64,000 nt of DNA from Craspedostauros australis (Eukaryota; Bacillariophyta; Bacillariophyceae; Mastogloiales; Achnanthaceae), in assembly GCA_026770025.1 (NCBI GenBank), contig JAMXDE010000018.1:372001-436000 (forward strand), read 5' to 3'. Positions 31,212 to 41,700 of the stretch are shown here, one piece after another (the stretch's first letter is position 1; each line of letters starts with the position of its first letter). Below the pieces are notes generated by a model, which was not told the DNA's origin, ran no database searches, and saw only the letters and a list, made by a program, of their open reading frames with translations. The translations under genes were made by a program, and so were the position numbers.

Positions 31212-32810
31212 TCATCTTAATTGGGTTTCACGTGTGTAATAACTTGCCTCCATTGCAGCTCTGACTCGCCGCAACAATTGTGTTCTCACATTTTGTTCCA
31301 CCAACTCCGGAGATTCCGTATTCTCCTTCATTGTTTGTGTCTCGCACGCAATTTGCTCCGATGCTTCGTTTTCTTCTTGTTGCAGCGCGATTTCCTCCTC
31401 ATCTGCTGTTGTGTGTTGTGCAGGCACGATCTCTGTGTGGGTGCTGTTCGCGTTCGTCGGTGGTGGGGTGTTCGTTGTGTTCGTTGCGTTTTTGTTGATC
31501 GTGGTTTCCAGGGTACTCGTGTTCGTGGGCTTCGGTTTCGTGCGCTGGTACGACGCGGACATGTATTGCTTCACTCGCATTGGGTTCACGTGTACCCGCG
31601 CATACCAGTCAGTCTTCATTTCGGTCGTCTCCATGCACCGCCTGAATGCCTCGTACTCAGTTGGTCTGTTCTTCGGGTTCGCGCGTGCCACTCTGCACAC
31701 CTCCTCCAACACTTCCACCAGGTATGGGCGAATGGGCTTGTTACGTCGTACGGCTTTCGCAGCCCAGCCAGGTTCAGTCAATCGCGGATGTTCTGTTGCT
31801 GCTGTGGTGTCCTGCAGCACACTACTTACGTCAGGTGTCTCCAAGGCTGCCATGTTGATCCCTTCGAGGTACGTCAGCGCCTTGCTTTCGGTGGCACTCT
31901 TCGCGAACCTGAGGGTCTTTTTCTGCTTCCGTGGTGATGTTGCTGCGAGTGGCTCTTGTGTGGACTGGTGTTCTATCATGATAGGAACCTCGGAATTCAT
32001 GACGTCATAGTCTTCCCATTCAGCTTCCTCCACATGCACTGGATCAGTAACATTTGAAGCTGTAAGTACGTCTGCGTAGCCGTTTCTGTGTTGCACCTCG
32101 TGCGTTGATCGTATATTCATGCCCTTCGCGCGGAACCTGATGCGTGTATTTGTCTTGTGCGTCACACAGCGACCTTTCAAACCCGATGCGTCAACCAAGA
32201 CGGTGGTAGTACCTCTGATATTTCCCATTCGCATCGCGACGACAATTTCGTGTTCGGTTTGAATCTTGCCGCCACTTTGCACATAGGATCGTAGTACAAT
32301 AGTGATGTAGGCGAAGTGAGTGTAGATTCGCCCTTTGCCTGTTTGGGCTTCTGTGTAGATCCAAACAACAAATTGGGGAAGTCCGTTGCATGACGCATTC
32401 TTGTTGATCCGTGATGAGACGAGCGCAATGTGCTCGTGGCTGGCAAAGCAGCCAGCGTTGTCTGACTGCAGGATGATTTCTGTCACCGATGGTAGGAGAT
32501 CGCGTACCTTCTTCTGGATGGCTTTGAGAAGCCCACCAACTTTAAGTGTGTCTTGGGTTGGCAGGTCATGAACAATTATATCAACAAAGCGATACGTGAA
32601 TTCGTCATCTTTGCAAGTGACAATCATAACACCAAGGAGCGACATGCCCTTCTTGCCCCAGTACTCTGTCTGCAATTCTCCTTGCGCTGTCAGCAGAATC
32701 TTCTGCTTATGGTTGATGACGACATAGGTGCACTTGTCATTGTTGTTGAGCTTGGCCTTGTACTTGTTCATCTGATTGAATTGGACCTTTGCTCTCACTT
32801 GGTGTGCCAT
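31212..32810 (-). CDS. Transposon Y ORF3: DDE/RNase H-fold transposase-like protein
   Basis: 532 residues from the ATG at 32810. The N-terminal part reads QTEYWGKKGMSLLGVMIV, then LQSDNAGCF (Asp117), then YTEAQTGKGR (Glu154). From memory, this spacing and the SDNAGC(Y/F)...EAQxGK pattern match a widespread group of uncharacterised animal proteins with the form MDFAMKF...WYGKRG...SDxAGCYH...SEPQxGKD. I infer an RNase H-fold nuclease. At the position where that group has the first Asp, this copy reads VVINHKQK (Asn33), so catalysis may be lost. The C-terminal half is polar and Thr/Asn/Glu-rich with no known domain. The frame is continuous with ORF2 apart from one TAG. Confidence 0.6.
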   Translation of the reverse strand: MAHQVRAKVQFNQMNKYKAKLNNNDKCTYVVINHKQKILLTAQGELQTEYWGKKGMSLLGVMIVTCKDDEFTYRFVDIIVHDLPTQDTLKVGGLLKAIQKKVRDLLPSVTEIILQSDNAGCFASHEHIALVSSRINKNASCNGLPQFVVWIYTEAQTGKGRIYTHFAYITIVLRSYVQSGGKIQTEHEIVVAMRMGNIRGTTTVLVDASGLKGRCVTHKTNTRIRFRAKGMNIRSTHEVQHRNGYADVLTASNVTDPVHVEEAEWEDYDVMNSEVPIMIEHQSTQEPLAATSPRKQKKTLRFAKSATESKALTYLEGINMAALETPDVSSVLQDTTAATEHPRLTEPGWAAKAVRRNKPIRPYLVEVLEEVCRVARANPKNRPTEYEAFRRCMETTEMKTDWYARVHVNPMRVKQYMSASYQRTKPKPTNTSTLETTINKNATNTTNTPPPTNANSTHTEIVPAQHTTADEEEIALQQEENEASEQIACETQTMKENTESPELVEQNVRTQLLRRVRAAMEASYYTRETQLR

Positions 32811-32822
32811 GTACACAGTGAT

Positions 32823-34136
32823 CTAATTGTAGAAGCCCAGTACCGCCTCCAGCATACTGCCTAATTCATCCTCATGGTCGCCAAGATGATCGGCCTTGAG
32901 CGTCTCGATGAATGGTGCGACGCGAACATCCATGAATCGCATCGCGTCTCCACATCTGTCGCATACTTTGCCTTGTTGATCATGAGCGATGGGAGGAATG
33001 GCATTGGCATCACACTCTGTTGTTGTTGTGGGAGGATGAATGACCACGCATGTCATATCGGTGCTGGCAGGTGCTGTTGTGGTGGTGGTGTTGAGTGTAG
33101 ATTTAGCCTGTCGCGTTTTTGGATCGCGGCGAAGCGCGAAATGAGCGCAGTGCATGCAGTCTTCTTTGCACTTGATCTGCATGTGCGACGCAGTATACTC
33201 CCACTTGAGGCATGTGATCATTAGGTCCAGATCGCGCACCAATGTCTCACAGGTTTGAATATACTCCACGGTTAGGTCGTCGTGTCCGTCATCACTGTTG
33301 AATGAATCCTCGAGTAGGGTATTCAAGCGCACGAGCATCTCCTTCAGCGTCTTGGTTGCCATCCAGAAGTAGTTTTCAAAAGAGGAGAGACCAGTAATAA
33401 CTTTGCCTCTGCGTGTGAGCAGGCCCGTCATTGCTTGGAATGCTGGCTTGCTGACTGGATTGTTCGTCGTAATCTTGTACATGTGGAACAGCTTGTCTAC
33501 GCTCGTTCTGCCACATTCGAATACTGGCACGTTTTCAAATATCACCCCTCCCAATTTGATAGTGTGACAAAGGCCCACCTTGTATGTGGTTGTGTTGCTG
33601 ATGAAGGACACCATGCCAGCCAAGCTGTATGTGCTGACACGATAGTCGTGAACAGCAGCACCAAGCACATTGCCCTCGCGCAAGAGCTCGTAGTAGTTGC
33701 GCAGAGTGAGGAGCTGGCCTCGTGTGATGGTGTATTGCTCTGGCAAGAGGCGAAGACGCTGATCGTCAGGAAGTTCGCTCTTGTGTCGCGAGAGGAGGTT
33801 AGTACACTGGCGTGGAGAGACAGACATGGCGAGAATGCACCTTGCTTTGCGTGCAATGTTTTTCTTGCCAACGAGGCAAATCGCGTAGAGGTTGGGAGCC
33901 AGCTTGATAGGCGGCAAGTCTACCCCCGCGCGCACGAACACCACCACCTGTTCCATCTGAGGAACTGGCAAGTTCATTGCCAGAATCAGCGCTTTCCACA
34001 GCGCATTGGAGGCCACCGCGAAGATCTTCTTCGCTTTGCTCCACACTTGCTTGTCGGAATTGTGCCCCAACACAAACCCGTAACGCGGCAAGTCGGCCAG
34101 CACAGTCGCAAGGTTCTTCACTCCAAGCTCTTGCAA
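32823..34136 (-). CDS. Transposon Y ORF2, unknown protein with Cys clusters
   Basis: About 437 codons. The open frame begins with a TTG codon and the first ATG comes some 50 codons in, so the true start is probably an upstream exon or ORF1 by splicing or frameshift. The C-terminal part contains CKEDCMHCAHF and CDRCGDAMRF, which look like metal-binding clusters; the rest is not recognised. A single TAG at 32823-32825 separates it from ORF3, in the same frame and 12 bp before the ORF3 ATG. ORF2 and ORF3 may therefore be one protein, with the TAG a mutation, a readthrough stop or part of an intron. Confidence 0.55.
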   Translation of the reverse strand: MQELGVKNLATVLADLPRYGFVLGHNSDKQVWSKAKKIFAVASNALWKALILAMNLPVPQMEQVVVFVRAGVDLPPIKLAPNLYAICLVGKKNIARKARCILAMSVSPRQCTNLLSRHKSELPDDQRLRLLPEQYTITRGQLLTLRNYYELLREGNVLGAAVHDYRVSTYSLAGMVSFISNTTTYKVGLCHTIKLGGVIFENVPVFECGRTSVDKLFHMYKITTNNPVSKPAFQAMTGLLTRRGKVITGLSSFENYFWMATKTLKEMLVRLNTLLEDSFNSDDGHDDLTVEYIQTCETLVRDLDLMITCLKWEYTASHMQIKCKEDCMHCAHFALRRDPKTRQAKSTLNTTTTTAPASTDMTCVVIHPPTTTTECDANAIPPIAHDQQGKVCDRCGDAMRFMDVRVAPFIETLKADHLGDHEDELGSMLEAVLGFYN

Positions 34137-34786
34137 ACCTTGTGGATGGTTTCAAACGCATCTCTCTTGTTCGTGTTGTGCTTGTTTTGGAATCTTCCCG
34201 CATTTGATTTCCTGCTCTTGATTTTGTTGCGTCCCTTGGGGCGGAAGGCTTCGTTGTCGCCAGCCTTGCGGCATTGGATGCGCTTGCCTATCTTTGCTGG
34301 TTGGATAGTCGGTGCGGGAAGGGGTGCGGGGAAAGCTGGAGGAGTCGGGACGCAGACTTTGACATGCACTTTTGTCCCAGCATTGGAGCCCTGTCCAAAG
34401 GCCTGGACTGTGACCTTGGAGGTGTCAAGAATCATGCCATTATCGGTGGTGATGTGCACACAGACGAAGAGGTTCTCGTTGGTTGCATTGAGTGTGCAAT
34501 TTTGCTCGTGGTTGCCTAGGATCTCAATGTCACACTCGTTGTTGAAGGTCGCGCCTTCGAGCACAGGAGGGAGGAGCTTGTCTGTTGCAGAAGTTGGATT
34601 GTGCTGCTTACCATCCATATCCAATGGAGGCAAGAGCTTCTCAGCAGTAGATGGTGCAAAGAGTTCCTTGCAATCAATCGGATCGGATGGGAAGGGACGC
34701 ACGGATGGAGAGGAGGGAAAACGCTGCTTCTTGGAGGGAGAAGGATTGGCGTCCTTCGACGCAGCTTTCGTGGTAGAGACGGGCAT
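34118..34786 (-). CDS. Transposon Y ORF1, unknown basic protein
   Basis: 222 residues from the ATG at 34786 (MPVSTTKAASKDANPSPSKK). The N-terminus is Ser/Pro/Lys-rich. A central stretch (GATFNNECDIEILGNHEQNC, later LFVCVHITTDNGMILD) has alternating hydrophobic residues like beta strands. The C-terminus is strongly basic (RPKGRNKIKSRKSNAGR). It overlaps ORF2 by 19 bp in another frame. I do not recognise it; DNA binding is only suggested by the charge. Confidence 0.45.
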   Translation of the reverse strand: MPVSTTKAASKDANPSPSKKQRFPSSPSVRPFPSDPIDCKELFAPSTAEKLLPPLDMDGKQHNPTSATDKLLPPVLEGATFNNECDIEILGNHEQNCTLNATNENLFVCVHITTDNGMILDTSKVTVQAFGQGSNAGTKVHVKVCVPTPPAFPAPLPAPTIQPAKIGKRIQCRKAGDNEAFRPKGRNKIKSRKSNAGRFQNKHNTNKRDAFETIHKVCKSLE

Positions 34787-35198
34787 GATGCTGATTGGTA
34801 CTGATGGGTGGATAGAGAAAACTAGTAATGATGGAAATGAACTGAGCAGGAGGAGTGCAAGAAGGTGACAACCGCAGAAAAGCAAAACTCGATTTGGCGG
34901 CAAAATGTGAGGAGATTGGTGACATGTGACGAGAGTCAAATTTGAATTTGAATGGTAACGTCAACTAACGGTTTGTTATTTCGAAAACGTGCTCGGACAA
35001 GTTGAACAATGGCGTCGCTGAAATGTCAAATTCCGTACGCAACCCGTCAAAAAAAGTTCTTTCCCGAACGTGTCTGCGCACATTGCGTTGTTTGCATCGG
35101 AAAAGCTAATCAATGCCTTGCGATCATCACGGAGCAGTGTTCATATTCGACCAAGAGGACCGTAAATCTACAAAGGTGGATAACAATTAAAAGAAGGC

Positions 35199-35333
35199 AT
35201 TAAAGCAAAATCGGCGTCCACTGCGATTCTTATATTTTTCTCTAGTTTATGAATATGTGGGTGGTTTGGTTGAAATCCCCGCAAGTTGCCACCCCTCCAG
35301 GACCGACTGCAGGTCCCGTCACACAACCGGGTC
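35199..35333. repeat. Right terminal inverted repeat of transposon Y
   Basis: Reverse complement of 30780-30915; ends CCGTCACACAACCGGGTC, followed by the duplicated atag. Confidence 0.88.
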
Positions 35334-35595
35334 ATAGGATTTTGCGGTCGAATACTTCGACTAAAAGAAACTCTGCCAGCTCTTCGTTCTGACATCTCCT
35401 CCTCCAAGATTTTCTTCATCGTCATTGTTTCTTCGCTTTCCTCCAGATGGCAACAACCCTCCCTCTCCAATCTCCTTGCCTGCTGTGGTTCATTTCATCC
35501 CATCATCAACCTCGCACCTCCTTGCTTATCATTCGCAGCATCCCCCATACTGCCTTCTTCTTCCAGCTTGCCTTCTTCGATACGTCAACTTCATC

Positions 35596-38309
35596 ATGGC
35601 ATCTTCTCTTCCGCCTGATGCTCCCAATGCCAATGACGACTTGCCCACAGCTTCCACTCCACTTGCAACAACCGGCCATGGCAATGTCTCTCCATCCCAG
35701 CAGCTTCATCCCTTTGGACAAGTTTTGGATGATGGAATGGGTGATGCAGGCAAACACACCCATGAAGAAGAAGGAGATGGCATCTGTGTCAACAGTGATG
35801 ACAAAGGTGCGGTGCCTACAGTGGTGCCTCCAGATCCTGTTGGCGATTTTGGAGTCCAACCGTGCTCGCTTCCTGGCTACAGCCATCGCATCGTCCTCCC
35901 TCCGAAGAAGGGGAGTAGGGAGATCTCTGTGGAGTGGAAGGTGCTCTCGGCCTACGAGCATGCAACAAAAGTGACTGTTGGAGAAGCCCAGAAGCTCGCT
36001 CTCCTCCATGCAAAGGAAGAGATTCGTTCACTGCGAACAGCTGTCTTGCAGCGCTTCCCCAAGAGTCCTCCTGGGTCTCCACCATACGTGCCAACACCCC
36101 ATGACTTGATCCACGATGTGCTGGGCCCCACATCTCCCATTTTCATCCGTGCATTTGGCCCAAGTGGGCTGGGTTTCTCATATGCTGAGTACATGGAGTT
36201 CCTCTATGCCATCACATCACAGATAGTGGAAGGCGGCACTGTTCGTCGGCTCTACGATGGCGGCAACGCTTCCACACTTCCCAGCTTTCCCACCAGACAG
36301 CACTACGTCAATCTCTGGGATCGTATTCAACGTAATGGAAACCCTGTCTCTCGGAATGGCCATCGCTTTGTTTGGACCGAATTGGAAAGTGCTTTTAACT
36401 TGACACTTGAGATTCTTTGTCTTTGGCATCGTTGCCCGAATCGGATCGTCACATTGGATGATGACAAGGTCCATTGCAGCAGCTGTGCGGAGAGCAGCTA
36501 TTTGCTTGGCATGAGACATACTCATGCAAATCGTAATGGGTAAGTGACGAACAGCATTGTGTGTTTTGTTGCAGAGGGGTGGCATCTCCATTTCATATTT
36601 CAATTCCTCACCCCAGGTCTCCGTCTCGTTTCCGTCTTCTGCGTTCCTTCAGATTAACCCTGAACACTCTTGTCCAGTCTGCTTCTGGACTTGTTGTGGG
36701 GTTGGCTGCTTGCCAAGATGGGTTGGATGACGACACCTATTGGTTGTTCACCCAACTAAAAGAACCAGATGGTTCTTTTTGAAATCTAACCCTCATGACA
36801 GATCGAGGATACAACTGCCGCAGCACCACCGTCTTCCTCACTACCAGGGGTGCCAATCTGGAGGGTACACACATGCGAGCTGGATACCTACCATTCACCT
36901 TTGGCCCATCCATTGGCAAGGGTGCACTCCAGATGAATATTGGGAGGAAGGGGCCACGGATGGTGCATAGCGCTGTCACCAACAGCATTGGCAAACGACA
37001 ATTGACATGCTATGGATACCGACTCAACGAACAAACTGTGCTTGCACTCTCCACAAGATCGAGTGGCTTTGAGTGGGACCTCACCCTCAGCAATGCCAGT
37101 GACCAACAAAAGTACCAAGACATGGTGGAGGACAAGCATGGGAACAATCAAAGATTCCCACACTACCCACGCTTCTTCCAAACATGCAATGTCAATCCAA
37201 CACGCTCGTCAGCAGTCAGAGCTGCCATATCCCAAACTCCCCTTGGCGCAACCGGCATTGTGGCTGCCGCATCCAAGAATGTGAAACAGCGTTGGGCAGA
37301 CATGGTGTGGGATCTACCTGTGGATGGACTCACCTGTGGCCAGGGTGACCATCTGTGGTTCGTCCACCGCCGCTTCGCGTTCACGAGCACCTCCACCTAC
37401 AGCATGATACAGAAGGTGCTTGAAAGCGGAGAGTGGTGCAATGCTGACAACGCCACCATATTCAATCAACCTGCATGAGAGTGCATTGGCCGCTACTTGG
37501 GATATGACGTACTTGGTCGGAAGGCGAAGTACCTTCAAGCATTGCAAGCAGAAAAGGCGAGATTGCGCGCACTTGATTTATACTCCAAACTCACATCTCC
37601 CACCTTCAATTCCCGTCATGTTGAAATTGCACTTCTCTCCTCTCTCCGCGACGATGCCCCTGAAGAGGATGCCCTCCCTGACAAAGACTTCATCGAACTC
37701 ATGGTTATGTTCTACCGCAGCAAGGCCCAGTGAAGCAAAGCCACACAATGCAAAATGCTCCGCACCATCCTTGCTGATGACGACAAGGTTCGACGGCGAT
37801 TCGTGGCTGTCAGCGACGCCTCCCTCAAGAAAGACCTCAAAGATCGTCTCCCCAAGACCAACATAACAAAAATGCCACGAGAGAAGGTTGTGGAGAGATT
37901 GGTTGCCCTGGCGATGAAGGAGATCGAGCAGGAGCCTGACCATCCATCCAGTTTCCAGGCAGGAATCACCACTTCACAGTGGATGCACAAGCTTGACCAC
38001 AACCTCACGTCTCTCATGTTACAATTGTGGTTCATGAAGTTGGTTTGGGGCAAGGCTGGAAAGCTCGAAAAGCTGGGCCACAAAAACAAAGCTCCCCTCA
38101 TGAAGCAGGCCCTCCACTGTGTTGGAGTGGGCAGCAAGGGAAGGCAAGTGAAGGCGATGTACCAAGTGGGGGTGGTGCGAAACACCGATGCACCAGCTCC
38201 ACAGAGACAGCGGACGCGCTCGGAGACAACTCCACAACGACCGCGGACGCGCGCAGCAGCTCAACAAGGAAAGTACAGCCATGGGAATGGGTCGAGATCT
38301 AACACATAG
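35596..38309 (+). pseudogene. Transposase of transposon X, copy 1 (broken)
   Basis: Starts MASSLPPDAPNANDD. Exon 1 is 35596-36539 and ends at GTAAGT. The acceptor is at 36616 (CCCCAG) or 36652 (TTCAG), both in the same frame, and exon 2 runs to 38309, about 878 codons. Conserved-looking blocks are RIVTLDDDKVHCSSC (possible first catalytic Asp) and LMTDRGYNCRSTTVFLTTRG (possible second Asp), followed by GTHMRAGYLPFTFG. Three in-frame TGA codons (near 36780, 37476 and 37731) interrupt exon 2; copy 2 has sense codons at all three. The C-terminus is Arg/Thr/Gln-rich. Confidence 0.75.
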
Positions 38310-38769
38310 CAAAGTAATAACACACAAATGTCCATCAAATACAGGGTGGTGTATCGTTCCTGTGAAGAGGCGTGGTCACAAATCATTGTGATGCAAGAGG
38401 AAGAACGCTGCGGAACGATCATGTCCTGTGAAGAGCGTGGAGGACATGGATAAGCATGCAATGAACGTATGTATACGAAGAACTGTGATGAGATGCAAGT
38501 GGCTCAATGCATCCAGGAGAAGCATTGAGCCATAGTAAGCAGGAGGGCATGCCAGGACATTGAGAAATCGGAAAAAACGATATGAGGGGGGGAAAAAGTG
38601 AGCGCGAACAAATAGTTTTAGTCGAGGTGGTCGAAGAAAATGCCATCGCGATAAAACGTCGCGTTGCTTGATTTTGGTCTGAGGAGACCAATTTTGGCAC
38701 CCCTCGAATCCGCTTGGTCTCCTGAGACAATTTTGGACTTTTATCGTGGACGAATTTCCTCATGGATAT

Positions 38770-41700
38770 CCATGAGGACAGATTCTGTCTGGGGAGACCA
38801 AAAATGGCCATTTTGGGCTCAGGAGACAAAGTTACCCGGAGGTTCGCCAAAATCCGGTCTGAGGAGACAATTTTCAGTTCCACGTGATAAATCTCCACGA
38901 TAGGATTTTTCGGTCGAATACTTCGACTAAAAGAAACTCTGCCAGCTCTTCGTTCTGACATCTTCTCCTCCAAGATTTTCTTCATCGTCATTGTTTCTTC
39001 GCTTTCCTCCAGATGGCAACAACCCTCCCTCTCCAACCTCCTTGCCTGCTGTGGTTCATTTCATTCCATCACCAACTTCGCACCTCCTTGCTTGTCATTC
39101 GCAGCATCCCCCATACTGCCTTCTTCTTCCAGCTTGCCTTCTTCGATACGTCACCTTCATCATGGCATCTTCTCTTCCACCTGATGCTCCCAATGCCAAT
39201 GACGACTTGCCCACAGCTTCCACTCCAGTTGCAACAACCGGCCATGGCAATGTCTCTCCATCCCAGCAGCTTCATCCCTTTGGACACATTTTGGATGATG
39301 GAATGGGTGATGCAGGCAAGCACACCCATGAAGAAGAAGGAGATGGCATCTGTGTCAACAGTGATGACAAGGGTGCGGTGCCAACATTGGTGCTTCGAAA
39401 TCCGGTTGGTGATTTTGGAGTCCAACCGTGCTCGCTTCCTGGCTACAGCCATCGCATCGTCCTCCCTCCCAAGAAAGGGAGTCGGGAGATCTCTGTGGAG
39501 TGGAAGGTGCTCTCGGCCTACAAGCATGCAACAAAAGTGACTGTTGGAGAAGCCCAGAAGCTTGCTCTCCTCCATGCAAAGGAAGAGATTCGTTCACTGT
39601 GAACAGCTGTCTTGCAGCGCTTCCCCAGGAGTCCTCCTGGGTCTCCACCATACGTGCCAACACCCCATGACTTGATCTACGATGTGCTGGGCCCCACATC
39701 TCCCATTTTCATCCATGCATTTGGCCCAAGCGGGCTGGGTTTCTCATATGCTGAGTACATGGAGTTCCTCTATGCCATCACATCACAGATGGTGGAAGGC
39801 TGCACCGTTCGTCGGCTCTACGATGGCGGCAATGCTTCCACACTTCCCAGCTTTCCTGCCAGACAGCACTACGTCAATCTCTGGGATCGTATTCAACGTA
39901 ATGGAAACCCTGTCTCTCAGAATGGCCATCGCTTTGTTTGGACCGAATTGGAAAGTGCTTTCAACTTGACACTTGAGATTCTTTGTCTTCAGCATCGTTG
40001 CCCGAATCAGATTGTCACATTGGATGATGACAAGGTCCATTGCAGCAGCCATGCAGAGAGCAGCTATCTGCTTGACATGAGACATACTCATGCAAATCGT
40101 AATGGGTAAGTGACAAACAGCATTGTGTGTTTTGTTGCAGAGGGGTGGCATCTCCATTTCATATTTCAATTCCTCACCCCAGGTCTCCGTCTCGTTTCCG
40201 TCTTCTGCGTTCCTTCAGATTAACCCTGAACACTCTTGTCCAGTCTGCTTCTGGACTTGTTGTGGGGTTGGCTGCTTGCCAAGATCGGTTGGATGACGAC
40301 ACCTATCGGTTGTTCACCCAACTAAAAGAACCAGATGGTTCTGTTCAAAATCTAACCCTCATGACAGATCGAGGATACAACTGCCGCAGCACCACCGTCT
40401 TCCTCACTACCAGGGGTGCCAATCTGGAGGGTACACACATGCAAGCTGGATGCCTACCATTCACCTTTGGCCCATCCATTGGAAAGGGTGCACTCCAGAT
40501 GAATATTGGGAGGAAGGGGCCAAGGATGGTGCATTGCGCTGTCACCAACAGCATCGGCAAACGACAATTGACATGCTATGGATACCGTCTCAACGAACAA
40601 ACTGTACTTGCACTCTCCACAAGATTGAGTGGCTTTGAGTGAGACCTTACCCTCACCAACGCCAGTGACCAACAAAAGTACCAAGACATGGTGGAGGACA
40701 AGCATGGGAACAATCGAAGATCCCCACACTACCCACACTTCTTCCAAACATGCACTGTCAATCCAACACGCTCGTTGGCAGTCAGAGCTGCCATATCCCA
40801 AACTCCCCTTGGCGCAACCGGCATTGTGGCTGCCGCATCCAAGAATGTGAAACAGCGTTGGGCAGACATGGTGTGGGATCTGCCTGTGGATGGACTCACC
40901 TGTGGCCAGGGTGACCATCTGTGGTTCGTCCACCGCCGCTTCGCGTTCACGAGCACCTCCACCTACAGCATGATACAGAAGGTGCTTGAAAGCGGAGAGT
41001 GGTGCAATACTGACAACACCACCATATTCAATCAACCTGCATGGGAGTGCATTGGCCGCTACTTGGGATATGACGTGCTTGGTCGGAAGGCGAAGTACCT
41101 CCAAGCATTGCAAGCAGAAAAGGCGAGATTGCGTGCACTTGATTTATACTCCAAACTCACATCTCCCATCTTCAATTCCCGTCATGTTGAAATTGCACTT
41201 CTCTCTTCTCTCCGCGACGATGCCCCTGAAGAGGATACCTTCTCAGGCAAAGACTTCATCGAACTCATGGCTATTTTTTACCGCAGCAAGGCCCAGCGAA
41301 GCAAAGTCACACGATGCAAAATGCTCCGCACCATCCTTGCTGATGACGACAAGGTTCGACGGCGATTCCTGGCCATCAACGACGCCCTCAAGAAAGACCT
41401 CAAGGCTCGTCTCCCCAAGACCAACATAACAAAAATGCCACGAGAGAAGGTTGTGGAGAGATTGGTTGCCCTGGCGATGAAGGAGATCGAGCAGGAGCCT
41501 GACCATCCATCCAGTTTCCAGGCAGGAAGCACCACTTCAGAGTGGATGCACAAGCTTGACCACGACCTCACGACTCTCATGTTACAATCGTGGTTCATGA
41601 AGTTGGTTCGGGGCAAGGCTGAAAAGCTCGCCAAGCTGGGCCACAAAAACGAAGCTCCCCTCATGAAGCAGGCCCTCCACTGTGTTGGAGTGGGCGGTGA

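Larger units (their letters stand above)
30780..35333 (-). mobile_element. DNA transposon Y, unassigned superfamily, nested in transposon X copy 1
   Basis: A 4,554-bp element with near-perfect terminal inverted repeats of about 135 bp starting GACCCGGTTGTGTGACGGGA. It is flanked by the 4-bp duplication atag (30776-30779 and 35334-35337). Copy 2 of transposon X shows the uninterrupted site around 38899-38905 (gataggatttttcgg). Three consecutive minus-strand frames fill the interior; the last encodes a transposase-like protein. No reverse transcriptase, capsid or polymerase is seen, so I treat it as a plain cut-and-paste DNA transposon. I cannot name its superfamily. Confidence 0.85.
30646..38765 (+). 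mobile_element. DNA transposon X, copy 1 (about 3.56 kb plus a nested element)
   Basis: Begins CCATGAGGA and ends TCCTCATGG (9-bp perfect terminal inverted repeats). It is flanked by atat at 30642-30645 and 38766-38769. Subterminal palindromic words of the type GTCTGAGGAGAC recur near both ends. Copy 2 starts immediately after the shared atat. Without the nested 4.55-kb element and its target duplication the copy is about 3,562 bp, against 3,558 bp for copy 2. It encodes a broken DDE-type transposase. The superfamily is uncertain: the protein has a piggyBac/IS4-like feel, but the 4-bp duplication is ATAT rather than TTAA; Sola-type elements also make 4-bp duplications. Confidence 0.88.

Noticed and set aside
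33435-34868. Plus-strand frame of 477 codons across transposon Y
   Set aside because: Antisense to ORF1 and ORF2. The minus-strand frames cover the element contiguously and include the SDNAGC motif protein, so the plus frame is taken as a shadow, though its length is notable.
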